Assembly (NCBI RefSeq): GCF_900176355.1 | Contig: NZ_FWXI01000011.1 | Span: forward strand, 89,822-153,821 | From: Sporomusa malonica | GTDB lineage: Bacteria; Bacillota; Negativicutes; Sporomusales; Sporomusaceae | Direction: 5' to 3' | Length of the DNA stretch: 64,000 nucleotides | Shown here: positions 62,395-64,000 of the stretch, piece after piece | Numbering within the stretch: position 1 is the stretch's first letter | Layout: every line of letters begins with the position of its first letter | The notes under the pieces: generated by a model | The model's input: the letters and a program-made list of their open reading frames with translations, nothing else | Databases searched by the model: none | What the model was told of the DNA's origin: nothing | Program-made: the position numbers and the translations under genes

Positions 62395-62811
62395 ATGAGA
62401 GATGTAGAGAAAACAATAGGTAATTTAATTGACAAAGTTGATGTATCTTTTGTAGGCTCGATCGACAGTGAAGGATTCCCAAATCAGAAAGCAATGCTTC
62501 CACCGCGAAAAAGGGAAGGAATTAAGTTTATTTATTTCACTACTAATACTTCGTCTATGAGGGTGAGTCAGTATAAAGAAAACCCAAAAGCATGTGTATA
62601 TTTCTGTGATAAACGTTTTTTTAAAGGTGTAATGCTTAAGGGAACTATGGAAGTACTTGAAGATAGCGATTCAAAAGAAATGATTTGGCGTGAGGGCGAT
62701 ACAATGTATTATCCTTTAGGTGTAACGGATCCCGACTATTGCGTTTTAAAATTTGCAGCACATAAAGGGCGTTTTTATAGTAATTATAGATCTGAGGATT
62801 TTGATGTATAA
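62395..62811 (+). CDS. Pyridoxamine 5'-phosphate oxidase-like protein
   Basis: 138 aa split-barrel protein: VDVSFVGSIDSEGFPNQKAM, FIYFTTNTSSMRVSQYKENP, KACVYFCDKRFFKG. Probably binds flavin. AAGGAGG precedes ATG 62395. Likely a target of the HxlR regulator. Confidence 0.85.
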   Translation: MRDVEKTIGNLIDKVDVSFVGSIDSEGFPNQKAMLPPRKREGIKFIYFTTNTSSMRVSQYKENPKACVYFCDKRFFKGVMLKGTMEVLEDSDSKEMIWREGDTMYYPLGVTDPDYCVLKFAAHKGRFYSNYRSEDFDV

Positions 62812-62930
62812 CAATTGCAGCACCATCGGCTCCAGCGCCAGACCAACCCCGTCCCCGTGACAGCTCCCTGGCAGCTTAACACTGTCAAACTGGGGGTTGA
62901 CTTCTACTTCAATAAAACGCGGGGACAGGT

Positions 62931-63230
62931 GTGCGCCACGAAAACGGATGGTGTGAAACACACCATCCGTTGAGCTTAGTTAGAGATGGAGGAGGGCCCT
63001 CCGAAGCCGCCATACAGGTGGACAAAATCCATGGTAGTGAGCGTTATGGAAAAGGTAAGACGAAGATCTTATCAGGTAAGTGCCAATGGAGACGAATAAC
63101 ACTGAACCGCTGAAGAAGTATCGAAACGTGCAAATGTCATCAAAACCGGGAGAACCTGTTGGCTCGGGATAAATTTGGAAGAAACCTGTTTACTGACCAG
63201 ATGGTGGCCGGTATAAAGGCGGCGTGAACG
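62931..63230 (+). mobile_element. Group II intron 5' remnant (domain I)
   Basis: Starts GTGCGCCACG, with the hairpin ACGGATGGTGTG...CACACCATCCGT, then TCCGAAGCCGCC, GTAAGTGCCAATGGAGACG and AAAACCGGGAGAACC, typical of bacterial group II intron domain I. No maturase/reverse transcriptase gene and no domain V are seen. Length and 3' limit are approximate. It is inserted within or beside a REP-like CGGGGACAGGT. Confidence 0.65.
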
Positions 63231-63243
63231 TGGAGGGGTGTCA

Positions 63244-63369
63244 GAGGGACGGGGTTATTGACAGTTAATTCTAAAATAAAAACTTGTCAACAACTCCGTC
63301 CCCTCGACATCGCTTGACATCGTCCCCTTGACATCACCCGGATGTTGTACGATAGAGCGAACATCCGCT
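63244..63369. repeat. Long REP-like hairpin cluster
   Basis: GAGGGACGGGGTTATTGACA pairs with TTGTCAACAACTCCGTCCCC; tandem TTGACATCGTCCCC-type units follow; then CGGATGTT / AACATCCG. No gene is seen here. Confidence 0.75.
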
Positions 63370-63407
63370 AACATGCAGCAGCAAAAGTTGACAAGAAGGG
63401 ACTGTCC

Positions 63408-63474
63408 CTGATTGTCTTCTTAACGTTGTTGCTAAAGCATAGGAAACAGTAGAACCGTCCCGCTGTATCCTATG
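63408..63474. repeat. 66-base REP-like repeat, copy B
   Basis: Near-identical to 58777-58842, with AGTAGAACCGTCCCG at its 3' part. Confidence 0.85.
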
Positions 63475-63510
63475 CAATGCAGGGGCTTAGCTCGGGGAAT
63501 TTCTGTTAAA

Positions 63511-63645
63511 GCCTCCCTTAAAGACTAATTTTTTGTAGTAATCCTGACGAATTGCTGGAGTTTTTATTATGACTATGCCGACATATGAAATTAAAGAATC
63601 GATACAGATTATTTTGTGGAAGGGTAGAAGGCTTAGCCAGTAATA
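63511..63645 (+). pseudogene. mrr: mrr copy with central deletion
   Basis: The leader and first codons of mrr (TGCTGGAG..., MTMPTY) are joined at ACATATGA directly to the last 14 codons (EIK...) and flank (TTTTGTGGAAGGGTAGAAGG). The intact gene has ACATATAA near its start and ACATACGA near its end. A further one-base loss shifts the frame. Confidence 0.8.
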
Positions 63646-63969
63646 AAGTAGGCTTATGCTGACAACTGCATTTGGTCAAGGTAAAAGAATGTCAATAACC
63701 CCGTCCCCTGTAAGATGTAGTACAGAAGGGTTATCCATTCTGGGGCAGAAAAACTCCGAACAATCAGTTTTATGTATAATTAGGAAGAAGGATATGAATG
63801 TCCCTGTCCCAGGGAAGAATTTTTCTATACCCATGACATTAGACGATTCATCCATTTCCAAAGAATTTACGTTTTAGCTGGTTGGGAGCTTATTCCCGCT
63901 TCACGTGCAAGGTTGTAATCTTTGATATTGGAATGGATAATCCTTCAATATATTTCTTGGAGGCCCGTT

Positions 63970-64000
63970 ATGATAACTAATCGTCCAGTTATTGGTATTG
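63970..64000 (+). CDS. Partial gene start, possible class I glutamine amidotransferase
   Basis: ATG 63970 with TTGGAGG upstream encodes MITNRPVIGI and runs off the window. The RPVIGI start fits gamma-glutamyl-GABA hydrolase-like (peptidase C26) proteins, but ten residues are too few to be sure. Confidence 0.4.
   Translation, partial: MITNRPVIGI

Noticed and set aside
63656..63877. Possible 73-codon gene near the right end
   Set aside because: It contains CCCGTCCCC repeat sequence and lacks a ribosome site and a recognisable domain.

Overview
The window looks like chromosomal DNA of an anaerobic, spore-forming Firmicute with Gram-negative-like envelope genes, most consistent with the Negativicutes (Sporomusaceae: Sporomusa, Pelosinus and relatives). 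This placement is inference from gene content: a glycyl-radical dehydratase, a glycine cleavage operon with a tandem glycine riboswitch, two serine T-boxes, a CsgG-type and a FlgT-like envelope protein, and strong AGGAGG-type ribosome sites with frequent GTG and TTG starts. No rRNA, tRNA or CRISPR array was seen.

Layout. 0-9.9 kb: a YesM/YesN-type two-component pair, an MFS exporter, a chemotaxis receptor, a CPBP-family membrane protease, a small Asp/Cys-rich repeat protein, a lone ABC ATPase and a CCA-adding enzyme. 9.9-12 kb: serine T-box, serC and a histidine phosphatase that may be a phosphoserine phosphatase. 12-17.8 kb: a B12-independent glycerol/propanediol-type dehydratase and its activase, divergent from a PocR-domain sensor kinase and AraC-type response regulator that probably sense the substrate. 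18.4-22.9 kb: TPR protein, ferredoxin-like aldo/keto reductase, thioredoxin-reductase-like flavoprotein, family 4 uracil-DNA glycosylase, HD-GYP protein. 23-24.6 kb: serine T-box and serS. 24.6-33.4 kb: glycine riboswitch and one tightly packed operon gcvT-gcvH-gcvPA-gcvPB, two radical SAM genes recognised as the split lipoyl synthase LipS1/LipS2, a LipM-type octanoyltransferase, and lpdA. The operon appears to encode all of glycine cleavage plus the machinery to lipoylate its own H protein.

33.4-45.6 kb: a CD3072/CD3073-type desulfidase and ECF-S pair, a D-threonine-aldolase-like enzyme, a rifampin phosphotransferase-like gene of mosaic base composition, an RNB ribonuclease, a 2-hydroxyacid dehydrogenase, CsgG- and FlgT-like secreted proteins, and a Crp/Fnr regulator with a flavin-binding-type protein. 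45.6-64 kb is accessory: an RNase HI, an XRE/DUF2178 pair, a YibE/F protein, a Pho-regulated alkaline phosphatase, a BBE-type flavin oxidase, WG-repeat and coiled-coil proteins, an Mrr restriction enzyme, a Doc toxin-antitoxin pair and several small regulators.

The most unusual signal is in this right-hand third. A family of short GAACCGTCCC-type repeats, with decayed remains of a RAYT-like (REP-associated) transposase, lies at the edge of almost every broken gene: tails of the dehydrogenase, of rnhA and of an unknown protein, an mrr copy deleted between its two ends, a truncated IS4-type transposase, a toxin-antitoxin promoter scar and a group II intron 5' remnant. This suggests that the repeats are rearrangement junctions.
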